Positions 10,340 through 21,224 of a stretch of 64,000 nt of DNA are shown piece after piece (position 1 is the stretch's first letter; the number at the start of each line of letters is the position of its first letter). The translations under genes were made by a program, and so were the position numbers. The notes under the pieces were generated by a model, which saw only the letters and a program-made list of their open reading frames with translations, was not told where the DNA came from and did no database searches. The stretch is from Trichomonas vaginalis G3. Its lineage: Eukaryota > Parabasalia > Trichomonadida > Trichomonadidae. The stretch spans positions 12,223,962 through 12,287,961 of the forward strand of contig NC_067208.1 in NCBI RefSeq assembly GCF_026262505.1, in the 5' to 3' direction.

Positions 10340-10540
10340 TTATTCTTTCTTTTCTGAGTTGTTTAGAGCTGGTTTCTCTTGTAGGAACCTTTCGTACTCT
10401 TCCATGGTCATGTAATTGCGAATTTGGTACGCAATTCCAGGTTCGTTGTTTTTGAACCTTATGTATGTAACGCTTCCATCCTCCTCAGGGAAGTAAGCTG
10501 CTAACATCTGACCAAGTTTTCTCGGTGACTCGGAGCTCAT
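10340..10540 (-). CDS. 66-residue cargo protein, unknown
   Basis: ATG chosen at 10540 (MSSESPRKLGQMLAAYF). Contains GSVTYIRFKNNEPGIAYQIRNYM and an acidic/basic end (LNNSEKKE). Soluble and compact in composition. Lies 36 bp downstream of the next gene on the same strand. Absent from element 2. Function unknown. Confidence 0.45.
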   Translation of the reverse strand: MSSESPRKLGQMLAAYFPEEDGSVTYIRFKNNEPGIAYQIRNYMTMEEYERFLQEKPALNNSEKKE

Positions 10541-10576
10541 TAAAAATGTCACTTTTTAAACGTTAAGTTTTTAGTC

Positions 10577-10765
10577 TTATTTTACCCTTTGTTTGTCAAG
10601 GTAGTATTGGAGCGCAATTTCTCCAAATTCTCTGTGTCGGAGTTCTTCAGCATTTTCCAAGGTGTACCTGGAGAACTCAAAGAAGTTGTCAAGAACATAC
10701 TGCCATGCTGCTCTTCTGAGTTCGTCGGTATTTTGGAAGTGTTGCACCTTCGAGTCTTCTGACAT
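10577..10765 (-). CDS. 62-residue cargo protein, unknown
   Basis: ATG at 10765 (MSEDSKVQHFQNTDELRR). Strongly helical, with aromatic residues (AAWQYVLDNFFEFSRY, LQYYLDKQRVK). Its start abuts the 107-bp duplicated hairpin block. Shares the AAAATGNCACTTTTT-type context with neighbours. No family recognised. Confidence 0.45.
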   Translation of the reverse strand: MSEDSKVQHFQNTDELRRAAWQYVLDNFFEFSRYTLENAEELRHREFGEIALQYYLDKQRVK

Positions 10766-10775
10766 GAAAAAAATG

Positions 10776-10996
10776 ACACTTTTTCATTATATAACTGTTA
10801 TTTTTGACGAAGTGAAGATTTGCACTTCGTCAAAAAAATCCCTGAAATCATATCTTACATACAAAAAAATGAAGAATAACTTTCACTTTTTCATTATATA
10901 ACTGTTATTTTTGACGAAGTGAAGATTTGCACTTCGTCAAAAAAATCCCTGAAATCATATCTTACATACAAAAAAATGAAGAATAACTTTCACTTT
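10776..10996. repeat. 107-bp tandem duplication, each copy with a perfect 14-bp hairpin
   Basis: Two near-identical direct copies offset by 107 bp. Each contains arms TTTTTGACGAAGTG and CACTTCGTCAAAAA with an 8-base loop (10801..10836 and 10908..10943). The block lies between a leftward and a rightward gene, so the hairpins could be terminator-like, operator-like or replication-related structures. Only the repeat and pairing are seen. Confidence 0.85.
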
Positions 10997-11023
10997 TTCT
11001 ATTAAACCGTTTTGGCATTTCTC

Positions 11024-11203
11024 ATGAGTGAGTATAGTTCTGCCGAACCATTGGAAGAGAAGAAGTACCCTTGCTGGCAAAAGACAAAAATAGTTGCCTT
11101 AGTTGTCATTGCAATTGTACTCGTAATTGAATTCATTGTACTTCTCTTCACGTACATAAAACTCAGCAATGGTATTTGCTTTAAGAAGCTACCATCTTAC
11201 TAA
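11024..11203 (+). CDS. 59-residue single-pass membrane protein (cargo)
   Basis: ATG chosen at 11024 (MSEYSSAEPLEEKKYPCWQK). One clear membrane helix at about residues 25-46 (VALVVIAIVLVIEFIVLLF), with a basic residue before it and a short basic tail after, so an N-out or N-in single span. Convergent with the ATPase. Could be an envelope or host-membrane protein; function unknown. Confidence 0.6.
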   Translation: MSEYSSAEPLEEKKYPCWQKTKIVALVVIAIVLVIEFIVLLFTYIKLSNGICFKKLPSY

Positions 11204-11222
11204 GACTAAACACTTAGATTTT

Positions 11223-12098
11223 TCAAGCTTGACTTTTTACAATTTGAACTTTGTTTGCGTAGATATGAATTCTGAAAGAAGTATGAGGGTCTTGTATGAC
11301 TTTGTACTTCTCCCATAGTTCATGTCTGTCAAACTTACCTGCCATGGACTCTTTCATAAGTTCCATGAAATCGTCTTCGGACAATCCGGGGAAAAGTATT
11401 ATGTCAGTAAGTATTCTTTTAACATCCTTACTTAAACTCTTTGCTGTCTGTACACATATGACAACTGAGATGTTAAAGTGTCTGAGCTTCTTAAGAATTC
11501 GACACATATCTTGTTCTCTGTTCTTTAACAAAGGATGAGAGGCGAAATCATCTAAGATAAGAAGACATCTATGAGGGTAAGTCTTCCAATCGTAAGATTG
11601 CAATTTCTTCGAAATGTATTCTATCTCTTTCTGTTTGTTTCTGAAGTGTTTCTTCTCTAATATTCTCTGCATTTCCTCATTTGGGTCTTTAAACTTAGAA
11701 TTTATATACTCATTTATAGCATTATACTTCAAAACTCTTCTTTGGTACTTCTTTATCCAATCTAACAACTCAGTATCCTTTATACATACTAACTTAGACT
11801 TCTTTATAATATCTTTGAACGAATTGACGGTTTGGTCAAATTGACCAGAAGTACTACAAATGACAACTAACTCATAGAATGGGTTCTTCTCATCTAGTTC
11901 TTGTTGTTGTGCAGCCATTTTAAGATAAGTGAAAGTCTTACCCGACCCAGGTGGTGCAATTAGACCTGTTATACCATTCTGAGCAAATAAGAACTTGTCA
12001 TGTATAGGCTTTATCTGAGCATTTTCTAACTTCCTCTTGTTCTTGTTTAAAACATTCTCAAATTTCTTGTCAATGTCAGCAAACTTTTTTTCTAACAT
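11223..12098 (-). CDS. FtsK/HerA-type genome-packaging ATPase (element 1 copy)
   Basis: A32-like packaging ATPase that would pump the DNA into capsids. Walker A APPGSGKT at about residues 48-55 and Walker B LLILDD near 179-184, then a motif ending ILFPGLSEDDF. I chose the ATG at 12098 rather than longer readings because it gives a 36-bp divergent spacer from 12135, matching element 2, and because the extra N-terminal residues are antisense to that gene. Nearly identical to 36848..37723. Confidence 0.85.
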   Translation of the reverse strand: MLEKKFADIDKKFENVLNKNKRKLENAQIKPIHDKFLFAQNGITGLIAPPGSGKTFTYLKMAAQQQELDEKNPFYELVVICSTSGQFDQTVNSFKDIIKKSKLVCIKDTELLDWIKKYQRRVLKYNAINEYINSKFKDPNEEMQRILEKKHFRNKQKEIEYISKKLQSYDWKTYPHRCLLILDDFASHPLLKNREQDMCRILKKLRHFNISVVICVQTAKSLSKDVKRILTDIILFPGLSEDDFMELMKESMAGKFDRHELWEKYKVIQDPHTSFRIHIYANKVQIVKSQA

Positions 12099-12134
12099 AT
12101 TTTTAGAAAAATTAAAATTTTTATCTTTTAGAAA
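12099..12134. promoter_or_regulatory. Divergent A/T promoter spacer
   Basis: 36 bp between the ATPase and 12135 ATGs, consisting almost wholly of A and T with TTTTTAT and TTTTAGAAAA blocks. Conserved at 37724..37759. Promoter role inferred from position and conservation. Confidence 0.45.
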
Positions 12135-12567
12135 ATGTCTAGCGATTTCGCTATCTATATTCGAGACAAGCTTTTCGACAGCAAAACATCTCGACCATAA
12201 AATCTTACATAGTGTAAACAAGAAAGGTGAATTTGTTCTAAAGTTCTGTTTCTGGGAATATGACAAGAACCATAAAACATTAAGCAGAGCAGTCTTAAAA
12301 TTTGTCAATGACAGACTTGTTGACAGAGATGACGCCGATTGGAAAGATGAAGTCCAACAAAAGTTCTTAGAATGCAAAGAAGACACATGCGCTGTTCTTG
12401 AAGATGAAATAGAAAACAGAATAGATGAGCTATTAAAGGACAAAGAACTTTTACATAAATATGGTTGCGCCAAATTTGACATAACTCCACCAGAAAAGAA
12501 GAAGAAAAGAAAAGAAAGTAGAAGAAGAGAAGAAAGAACCAAGCCAGTTCCAGAAGAAGAAATTTGA
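12135..12567 (+). pseudogene. Lysine-tailed small protein (element 1 copy)
   Basis: Counterpart of the intact 152-residue protein at 37760..38218: N-terminal MSSDFAIYIRDKLFD, a helical middle (EVQQKFLECKEDTCAVLEDEI) and a Lys/Glu/Arg-rich C-terminus. Position beside the packaging ATPase is conserved, so it may act with it or bind DNA through the basic tail; this is inference. This copy is broken. Confidence 0.55.
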
Positions 12568-12590
12568 CATGTAAAAATAAAATTTTATTT

Positions 12591-13009
12591 TTAGAACATT
12601 TCTGGGTCAATGTCAATGTTCTCTTCCTCTTTAGGAGCAAACACGGCTTAGACTCTAAAATCTTTTTACCCAATTTACCTTGAACTTCTACAACTTTAGA
12701 CTCATAATATTCATAGTCGTCTGTCTTCTTTGGTTCATAAGGTATAACAAGTTTGTATGCTTTGCCTTCTTTAAGGTTTGAGAACCTTCTGTCAAAACTT
12801 TCTTTGACTGTTAACAAACCTTCTATGTCTAAGTCTTCAAATTTCGCACCATTTTTAGTCACAATAGCAAACTTAACTGGTTCGATGTTCCAAACTTTGC
12901 TGAATGAAGACTTTTCAAAATGGTAGAAGTAAACATTCAAATATGTGAATGGGTCTAGTTCTTCTTTAAGTCCTGACATGTACTTGTTTACTGAGATGAA
13001 TTTCGTCAT
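12591..13009 (-). pseudogene. Small conserved Maverick protein (element 1 copy)
   Basis: Counterpart of the 139-residue protein at 38235..38654. Contains YLNVYFYHFEKS, KFAIVTKNGAKFEDL and AYKLVIPYEPKK, a strand-rich pattern that could be an OB-like fold, and an acidic C-terminus, as in single-stranded DNA-binding proteins. That role is a guess. It lies next to the helicase in both elements. This copy is broken. Confidence 0.5.
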
Positions 13010-13045
13010 CTTTTCTATCGGATAAAAAAATATTTTTTTTAAAAT

Positions 13046-14280
13046 TTACTCAGAAAAATTTTTCTTTGTATATACACCATTCTGTACGTCTAAAAGACTT
13101 TTGACATTTGCCAAGAATGTTCGTTTAGAAGCTGCCATATAACCATATTCTTGACAATATTGTTTATATTCATCATATAAAGACTTTTCATCTAATGACA
13201 CAAAGTCAGTTTCATCTATGAACAGTTCATATACACTCTTGTTTGCTTCTAACAATGTTTGTCTCTCTTCGGTATGTGGAATTTGTCTTGGATTGAACTT
13301 AGAAATATCTAATGTCATGAAATATGAGAACAAGTGGTTGTAAAAGTCAGATGTCAAAGTTTCTGCTAAGTCGTCAAAATATTCTGTATCTTGCATATGA
13401 GAATCTGACGTTCTGACAACTACATATCTTCTGTCAGAACTTTCTAACTTCATCGGAACAGCATTGTTTGAAACCATAATGAAGTTTGCAACATTTTCAC
13501 AAACTCTTTGGTCTTTATATTTTCTTTCAACAACTCCAACTTTGTCTGTTATAAGACTCTTCAAAGCATCTGAGTTCAAAACTTTTGTTGTATCTATACT
13601 TTGAAGTTCATTGCAAACTATAAGTTTCATATTCTCTATTGAAGAGTTAAATTTACCGCAGATGTTTTCTAAGTTTGTCATATTCGGATTCGAATAACCT
13701 TCTAACAGTTTGCACAAAATATCTGTAAAGAAAGTATTCTTACCTGTTCCTTGTTTTCCAATTATAATGAGAGCAGTTTCATTTTTAGCACTTGGATGTT
13801 GTAAGATGTTTGCAAACCAACATAAGATATACTCATAAACCTTTTCGTTTCCATTGCATATAATTTCTTTGACATGGTCTAACCAAGCTTCTATAATATT
13901 TTCTTTCCATTCTACTTGTTCATATTTATATCCAGTGAAGATAGAATAGAAGTTTGGAGAAGGTGTATAAACTTTATACCACGAACTGAAAAATCTTCTA
14001 ACTTTGACAATAAGATATCCCAAGCATCTAACATCTTCATGCCAACTTGTACGACTTTTATTTTCTTAAGTTTCTGTCTACATTCTTGTTCTGAAACTAT
14101 TGTCGCTTTAGGTTTGTTAAAGACTACATCCCATTCTTTCATAACATAACATTCTGGGGCAGAGTCGACATAAATGACTAAACGTTTCAAATTCTCGACT
14201 GCTTTGTTATAGTCTCGAAATGGACACATATTTCTGAATGCTTGGAAGTCATAAAAATCTGAAACATCTATTCTGTACAT
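13046..14280 (-). pseudogene. Superfamily 3 helicase, D5/P4-like (element 1 copy)
   Basis: Replicative helicase of the viral SF3 class. Visible are Walker A (GKQGTGKNTFF), Walker B (MKLIVCNEL), motif C (FIMVSNN) and the following SSDRRYVVV arginine motif, as in the 411-residue copy at 38690..39925. Start preceded by a TATTTTTTTATTTTTATAAAAATG-like block on its strand. This copy is broken. Confidence 0.85.
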
Positions 14281-14309
14281 TTTTATAAAAATAAAAAAAT
14301 ATTATTTTT

Positions 14310-15107
14310 TTATTCTTGACTTTGTTGTTCCATTTGTTGCATTTGTTGTTCTTGAGCTATTTGTTGTTGAAGTTGTTCTTGTAATACAATACTTTCACCA
14401 GTTGCATCTTCCAATTCGAAACTTTCTGCCGTCATTGACAAATACATAGGACATAAAAGTTTTACAGGAACAAAGTTTGCGTCAACTAATGTCAACGTTA
14501 TACTTGCCAAAGTGTTTGAGTTCACTAAGGTTGAAAATTCTGCATTCGAATGAACAATAGGCAAACCAGCAGAGAAAGTATTGTTTATACGCATAAGTAT
14601 CTTTTGGTCATAATAGTTTCTGTCGACATTCGAATAACACTTTGAACCTAAGTTTGAAACAATATATAAGATTGGTGTGCTTAATGTCAATGGAATAGAC
14701 ATTCCTTGTATGACACCTTTTCCTGTTATAGGAAACTGTTGGTAGTAAAAACCAGAAATAAGTTTTGTATTATAGCTCATATCGTTTATAGTAAACTCAG
14801 TCGGACATCCAAACATAATGAAACCTGCTCTAGTTGCAGCACATGTTACACCCGTACTTAAAGTATTAAATAAGTCAACAAAACCTGTTGGTGGTATATC
14901 TGAGTAAGTATCTTCAAAGGAGTATTTTTTACCATTCACAACAATAAAGTCTTCTGGTGTCAAAAGAGCAAAACAGGCTTTAGTCGTCATTGTGTTTAAG
15001 GTTAGTTTACAATATCGTCCTTGAGGACTTTGTAAGTTTGTTGTTATAGAATTATATGACTCAGGGTTTTTAGTCGTAATAGTATAAACCATTATGTCTT
15101 CTGCCAT
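14310..15107 (-). CDS. Candidate penton (minor capsid, single jelly-roll) protein
   Basis: 265 residues, start MAEDIMVYTITTKNP. The C-terminal half is strand-rich (FSAGLPIVHSNAEFSTL, ITLTLVDANFVPVKLLCP), a pattern I associate with Maverick/Polinton penton proteins (PX-type). It ends in a Gln/Glu-rich tail (QQQIAQEQQMQQMEQQ). Position two genes from the capsid gene fits. No sequence search was possible; moderate confidence in the role, high in the gene. Confidence 0.6.
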   Translation of the reverse strand: MAEDIMVYTITTKNPESYNSITTNLQSPQGRYCKLTLNTMTTKACFALLTPEDFIVVNGKKYSFEDTYSDIPPTGFVDLFNTLSTGVTCAATRAGFIMFGCPTEFTINDMSYNTKLISGFYYQQFPITGKGVIQGMSIPLTLSTPILYIVSNLGSKCYSNVDRNYYDQKILMRINNTFSAGLPIVHSNAEFSTLVNSNTLASITLTLVDANFVPVKLLCPMYLSMTAESFELEDATGESIVLQEQLQQQIAQEQQMQQMEQQSQE

Positions 15108-15111
15108 TTAC

Positions 15112-15690
15112 TTAGCAAATAAATTTTAATGAAATGTTGTGGTCGTCAAATATTTTTATAACGTCTGGGAAACTATATTTTAAGTTCAACGTTTCACCTC
15201 CTTTCATAACGTATATCTTGTCAATGACATTATATGAAACACCACAGCAACTAATGTCGGGTTCTATTTCTTTGATGTTTATATCGTCTGCCTCTGTCAA
15301 AAGTTTCAATAGTTCTTTCAAAACTTCATGAGGTGCAATGACATATGAGTTCACTTTTACAGGGTTGTGTTCGACCAAGTTTAACATTATACTTAAAGCT
15401 TGACAAATCTTCTCCTGAGTTTGAAGTTTGTCTTTCAGTTGTTGGTAGTCGTTTCGAATATCTGCAACAGAACTTAAGTCTCTGCTAACTTCAGGATATG
15501 TTGGTTCTTTTACAGGAACAATTGTTATACCATCTTCGTCTTCGTATGGTTTCCCCACTTCAACATCTCTGTCTTTGACATTGACAACAACACTTTGACT
15601 GTTTGTTTGAGTTGGTGAATTTAACTTCACATCTGCCACCGCCATTAAACCTTTTGAAACACTTACGCTTCTATTTTTCGGAAATGACAT
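15112..15690 (-). CDS. 193-residue conserved Maverick protein, unknown
   Basis: I chose the ATG at 15690 (MSFPKNRSVSVSKG), 18 bp from the divergent ATG at 15709, although the frame stays open further. Disordered N-terminal 60 residues, a short coiled coil (RNDYQQLKDKLQTQEKIC), then a compact domain (EIEPDISCCGVSYNVIDKIYV) ending SLKF. Located between candidate penton and capsid genes, so probably virion- or assembly-related. No family recognised. Confidence 0.65.
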   Translation of the reverse strand: MSFPKNRSVSVSKGLMAVADVKLNSPTQTNSQSVVVNVKDRDVEVGKPYEDEDGITIVPVKEPTYPEVSRDLSSVADIRNDYQQLKDKLQTQEKICQALSIMLNLVEHNPVKVNSYVIAPHEVLKELLKLLTEADDINIKEIEPDISCCGVSYNVIDKIYVMKGGETLNLKYSFPDVIKIFDDHNISLKFIC

Positions 15691-15708
15691 TTTACTTAGA
15701 ATAAAAAG
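15691..15708. promoter_or_regulatory. 18-bp bidirectional promoter candidate
   Basis: Spacer TTTACTTAGAATAAAAAG between two divergent ATGs, conserved at 41346..41363. It shares TAGAATAAAA with the spacer at 26361..26378. Same size and composition as the other divergent spacers. Confidence 0.5.
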
Positions 15709-16126
15709 ATGGACGTATTCGGATATCTTTGAATTGAAGCAGAACAAAGTTTATACTCACAAACAATACAAATACATTGACAGAATAGTTCTTTACACAA
15801 ACAATGGAAAATGTTATAGAATAGCAGTCTTTGCTGAACCTAAATATTTTCATAAAGCAAAGAAAGTTGGTATAACTGAAATGGTGAAAGTTCTTGAAGC
15901 AGACAAAAATATAACTTCAAAACTTACAGATATTTCTAAAGGAAAGTTTATAATACAATATTATGTCAAAACTGGCGTACTGTCAATATTTGACGGAGAG
16001 AAGTCAGTTCAAGAACAACTTACTGACCTGCTGCCAAAATCTGCTCGATGGAAGCTGTCGTTATGCCAATCTGAGGAGCCCCAGCAGGTTTCATCGAACG
16101 AATCTTCAAAAGAGCATCTTCCGTGA
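15709..16126 (+). pseudogene. Small protein overlapping the capsid gene 3' end (element 1 copy)
   Basis: Counterpart of 41364..41783: MDVF..., then KVYTHKQYKYIDRIVLYTNNG, KCYRIAVFAEPKYFHKAKKVG and LTDISKGKF. Its last third is antisense to the capsid gene end. This copy is broken. Function unknown; a small beta-rich regulatory or virion protein is possible. Confidence 0.5.
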
Positions 16127-17624
16127 AAAGTGCTATTGGTTTTGTAAACTTCTTTGCTCTCAATTCATCTGGACCGTCTCTGTCACCAGTATATTGTATT
16201 TGAACTGTACCAACAGTTGAAATACCACCCATAAAGTCTTCTGAGTCAGCAAATGGAATGCCAAGCCAAAAGTTTGAACGGTCTCCATTTGTATATTGAG
16301 TTTTTTGACCTCCTGTATGAGTCCATACTTTCACATATGGCATAATAGAACTTTGCATTTCAGGGTTAATAGTTGTTGTGAAGTTGTTGTTAAAGTTCAT
16401 AGCATCTAATGTCAAGTTGTATGACCTCATATCCTCAACTGTAGAATATTCTTCTCTTGGATAATATTTGCCATCTATGTTTATATGATATTTAATACCA
16501 GGGTTGTAGAAACAAGAATAGTCATTTATAGTTCGTCTGAACAGTACAAACATAGTATCTGCATGTTTCATTGCAGTTGTTAAAGCAATATCTGTTCTTG
16601 CACCTGGGTCAGCACTTTGGTTTCCAACTTCACCTGCAAAGTCTTTGACAGATATTTGGTGTATAGGGAACATAAGTGGAACTGCAATATATTTGGCAGC
16701 TAAAGCATTTGAAATATCTGGGTCCAACATATAGACTGCAAGTCTGCTTTCTATTCTCTTGCATTCAAATTTTTCGCATGTGAACTTAACTGGGTCCCAA
16801 GCATCCAGCAGCATTGAAATAATAGTTTACTTCAGTGTTGAGGTTTGAGAAACCAAAGTCTAAGTCAACTTTGTCTTTGCAAAATTCGGCGAATGACGTT
16901 TATTTGTTCCCTTTACGTCTGTAAGAGTGAATGGGTCTTGTGTTGGTGCAATGACTAAGTTATTTTTGCTTGGAGTAAGTTCGATAGAAATTTTTCCTGC
17001 CCAGTTTGGCAAGTATCTTAAAAACCTGAAGATGAGGAAAGATGACAAAGGAACTCTAAGTTTCAGTTTTACTTTGGTTACTGCTGCTGCAGTTTGTCCA
17101 GAAAGGTTAACATAAACTCCTGGAACGTTAGGGTCAAGTCTTCTTATTTTCTCAATAGTTGCATACTGGTCTGTTTGTTCTCTAGCTTGTGGTTGTACTG
17201 AGTTTCTCAAAGCGAACCATTCATAGTTTGCCCATGTTACTGTTTGAACTAAGTCAGAGTTAGAATATATCTTATATCCCATGAAAACTTCTGGAGCATA
17301 TTGGTATCCGACATAGAAAATTCCATTGCAACCTTTCTTGTCAGACAACTTGGCAGAAGGTTTTATTTCAATGTCTTGTTCCACGTATAAGAATGAGTTG
17401 TCAATAGAAATAATATGAAACCTGTCGCAAGCAATATCTACTGTTGTTGAAGAACCTTCTCCAAACTCACCTACGTTTCCATAAGAAACAGCAGTTGTAT
17501 ATTCGTAAGTTCCAGGAACTATTTCTGACCTTCTAATGGCATTGTCGCATTCGTTATACCATTCGGAAACATTTCCATTCATGGCATCCAAAACTGTTGG
17601 CGTTATATTCTGAGCGGCGTACAT
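16020..17624 (-). pseudogene. Double jelly-roll major capsid protein (element 1 copy)
   Basis: Counterpart of the 535-residue protein at 41677..43284, nearly identical where it can be read (start MYAAQNITPTVLDAMNGN; strand-rich VDIACDRFHIISIDN; end GITTASIEQILAAGQ). It would form the hexameric shell units of the virus-like particle. This copy is broken. Confidence 0.85.
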
Positions 17625-17656
17625 TTCATATGGGTAAAAATATAGAATAGTTGGAT

Positions 17657-20600
17657 TTATATGTCATAATAGAACCCACTCGTACCAAGCTTTACTTTCT
17701 TCCTGACTGAGTTTTTAACTCTTCTTTTTCCTTCATTGCCACTACTTTCACTAGATGAAGTTACTTCTTCACTACTTTCACTTTGTTCTACTCTTCTCTT
17801 CTTCTTTGGTGTCGCTTTTGGTAACTTGCCCTCTGCTTCAAGTTGTTGCATCTTTGCCTCATGTTCACCTAGTATGTTGTAAATTTCCCATGTCCTTTTT
17901 GCCTTTGGGCTCTGGTCGCCCATCTCAGGTAACCTATATCCTAGAAAGATTTTGTCATAGTTTGTATTTGAGTCTTCGCGTATTGTTTGCATGACTCTTT
18001 CCTGAGTTTCCGGTTCAAGCTCTTCAAACAGAGCTTGTCCATATGGAATAAGCTCGTTTCCAAATATATGTTTTTGTAGCCATTCTGGTTTTCTTTCCAT
18101 GTTACCAATAATATCTTTTGTGAATGGGAAAGCTTTTACCCAATGTTTCAGTCTTGCGTCATTTATTTCTGTAGTTGGTTTTATTTTGTCAAGGAACATG
18201 TTTTTCAATACTAACATTTCATTTGGTACTGTCCATTTGAGTTTTCTTAAATATTCATCCTTCTCGGTTCATTGTCTGCAAAGTAAGTTTTTATGACATT
18301 TTGCAAACTTTCGTTTGCAAGGTCATGTACAATAGGTTCTCTTCCTTCTCTCTCCCTAACTTTCTTTCTAAACTCTTCACCAAATATACCATCTCTATGG
18401 TTCTGTGTAGTTCTTTGAGATAAATGTTCTAGAACGTCAGGTGTTATATTTCCCTCAGCCATGTTCATTTCATACTGGTCCAAAATATCTGCATCTTTCA
18501 TATCTTTCAATGGCATTAAAGCCGCGCTGAAAATACCAGCTATATCTGGTTCACCATTCACTTCCATTGCGTCTACAACTTCTTGGAATTGTGGTTGTAA
18601 GTTTATGAACCACCTATCCGGATTAGCTTTATGACCCCATCTCATTGTAGTTCCATAGTCTGCAGAAACAAAAGTAGGTTTGTTTCCATATTGGTTAGGT
18701 TCTGAATGAACTTTAAACAATGTTTCATTTCTATATGTTTTGTTGAAATTTAACCTTTTATTTTCACCGAGTTCAGCCAAAGATTGAACGTTATATGGTC
18801 GTAAGTAAAAAGGATTATTGTATTTGCGTACATTTTCTTTCAGTACTTCCATTCTATGCTGAATATTTTCATCTGATGTTGGAGTCTTTTGTATGTCGGT
18901 GAACATTTTTCGATATTCTTCTACTCTGTCAGCCGAATTTTTCTTAGACTCTTGGAAAGATTCCATATTCACCTCATATCTTGTTGAGGGTCAAGATTTT
19001 TCGGCTGTTCCAAATCTTCATCTAGTTCTGTGAAGTTAGTTTCCAAAGGAGGGACTTGTTCGTTTCCTTCAGGCTCTTCTAGCTGTTGTTGCTGAACTAT
19101 TTCTTCCATGTCTGGTTGTATCTGAACTTCTTCCTGTGAGTTTCTTGTACCTCATCTGCTGGCATTTCATATATTCCGAGACCGTTTTTAAAAAGTTCCC
19201 TATCTAAGTCATCCGGACTCATAAACCTTTCTTCTTTCGTTCCGTCTCTATTTTTTACGCGTTTCATGAAGAGAGTTGAATTATCATTTAGCTCTGACAC
19301 CAAATATCTCGGAGTAAATTCATTCATGTCATTTGGATGATATGCTATTAAATCATATCCCTTAGCGAGCTTGTATTTTCCAGGTTTGAGATTATATCCC
19401 ATTTGGTGCTGAACCATAAAGCTAAATAGGTTCGGGTCAGTATTTCCTTCCTTGAACTTTCTAATAGCTTCTTTATATCTGTCACTAAAGTCAAGAGTAT
19501 CTGGGTAACCATAATCTTCCTTAAGCATTTTTAAGAATTCTTGGTTTCCTTGTTCTCTACTTCTTTTATGTCCTTGCTCTGTTTGTGGTTGTTGTTGTGC
19601 AGGGTTTTGAACTGTTGGTTGTTGTGTAGTGTTTTGAACTGTTGGTTGTGGTGCTGGATTTTGAACTGTTGGTTGTTGTTGTTGTTTTGGTGCATGCCTG
19701 TGTCTGTGTCCATGTGACGATGTAAATGTTTTAGGTAGTCCCGGTGCAGGTGCTTCTCTTGGAGGGTTTGGTGGTATATAAGTTCCACCAGCTGGCACAT
19801 ATGTTCCATCTGCAGCATAATGTCCTACCTGACTTTTCGTTTTTAAGAAAGCATTTACTAGGTCTGTTTTGGTCTGTTGTAACTCTTTTTCTTGACTTTC
19901 CACAACAGTTGCTCTAACGGCGTCATAGGCACTTTGAACTGCCTGTCTCGTTGCTGCATCTGTTATTTTCGTCATATTTTGTGCTACTTCTCTTAACTCT
20001 TTGTCGAAACCTTCAGACTTCAGTTTCTTTCCAGATGAGAAGTCGTTCACTAGTTTCACCTTACTATGAAGAGCTTCGAAGGCATTCTTAAAGTCAGCAT
20101 TCATTAAAGCTTCATTTGAACTGTCTTCATCCGCTTGTATTTTTGTCCTTATTGACCCTATAAGTTGGGCTGCTTTAGCGTTGGCTTGGGCATCTAACCA
20201 GTCATTATTAGCTTTTATATATTCTGCGCTTTTCATTGCCTTTTGCATGGCTGCGTCGTTATTTTTACTTTCTTGTGCTAAGTTTTCATACTGTACGGTT
20301 TGGTTTTGCAACTGTAAAAGTTTTTCTGCCTTTACATTTGCTTCAACTTCTTTTTTATACTCATCGCTATCCATATATGTCTTCATGGCTTTTTGTTTTA
20401 TCTCTTCATCTTTCAGTACTTTATATTGAGTAGTATGGTTTTTCAAATTTATAACATCTTGTTCCATTTTTGCTACTTCTGCTGCTTTTTCTGACACTTT
20501 TTTCGCATATTCCTCTGTACTTAGTTCTTTCAGTTGTTCTTCTTTCTTCATTTTCTCTACGTTTAACTCATTTAGTTTCTTTGTGTGTCTGTCATATTCT

Positions 20601-20950
20601 AGTTTCTTTTCGTTTTCATTTATTTGTTTCTGTATGTCTATGTTTGACTTTTTGACATCTGTTATTTGATTTTTGAGTGAACTCAAATTCATTTGACTTT
20701 GAGGGTTATAAGCTGTTCCGTCTGCAGCTCCACCATAGCCTGCCATTTTCGCTAAAAGTGCCGCTCTTAAACCTCCACTCTGTGCACCAATAACTCGGTT
20801 TAAAAGCATAGGGTTGCTTGACATTTGTTGCAACATAGTGGGGTCATTCATCATTTGTTGTTGCAACTGTTGTTGTGGTGTCAGTTTTACTATTGGATGT
20901 TTCAATGCTCCCTTCCTCTTACGTATATTCTTACGTAGCTTACGTGGCAT
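17657..20950 (-). pseudogene. Very long coiled-coil/core-like protein (element 1 copy)
   Basis: Counterpart of the 1085-residue protein at 43317..46574. Basic N-terminus MPRKLRKNIRKRKGALKHP, Gln/Met-rich segment, long coiled coil, Pro/Gln-rich repeats (PTVQNPAPQ) and a basic C-terminal tail (KNSVRKKVKLGTS). Differs from the other copy in the number of Pro/Gln repeats and Gly-Thr-Tyr repeats. This copy is broken in more than one place. Confidence 0.8.
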
Positions 20951-21071
20951 TTTAAGTGAAGTAAAAAACGGTTTTTGACAGATGTTTATATGACACTTTT
21001 GTTCAGCACAAAAAACTACTCGGTCAAAGTGTTGTCAGTTTTGTAAAATAACCGTCCTATCTTGTTTTAAA

Positions 21072-21224
21072 ATGGAGAAAAGGCTTCTCAAAGTATACTT
21101 CCTTGGAACGCCTGTAACTTTTCCTGTAGCGACGATAGACCCTTACTTGTCCGGACAAAGTTATACTATTTTGAGTGCTCTACAAAAAAGTCACCGGCGA
21201 CGACTCTCAAAAACCGTTGTGTAA
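21072..21224 (+). CDS. Possible 50-residue protein, doubtful
   Basis: ATG to TAA frame MEKRLLKVYFLGTPVTFPV... ending RRRLSKTVV. It sits alone between the long coiled-coil gene and 21423..22640, in a stretch otherwise full of CCGTT/AACGG motifs. It has no counterpart in element 2. Length is within chance expectation, so it may be spurious. Confidence 0.25.
   Translation: MEKRLLKVYFLGTPVTFPVATIDPYLSGQSYTILSALQKSHRRRLSKTVV

Noticed and set aside
12099-12542. N-terminal extension of the ATPase frame
   Set aside because: The extra residues are antisense to the gene starting at 12135; the conserved divergent spacer supports the shorter start, as in element 2.
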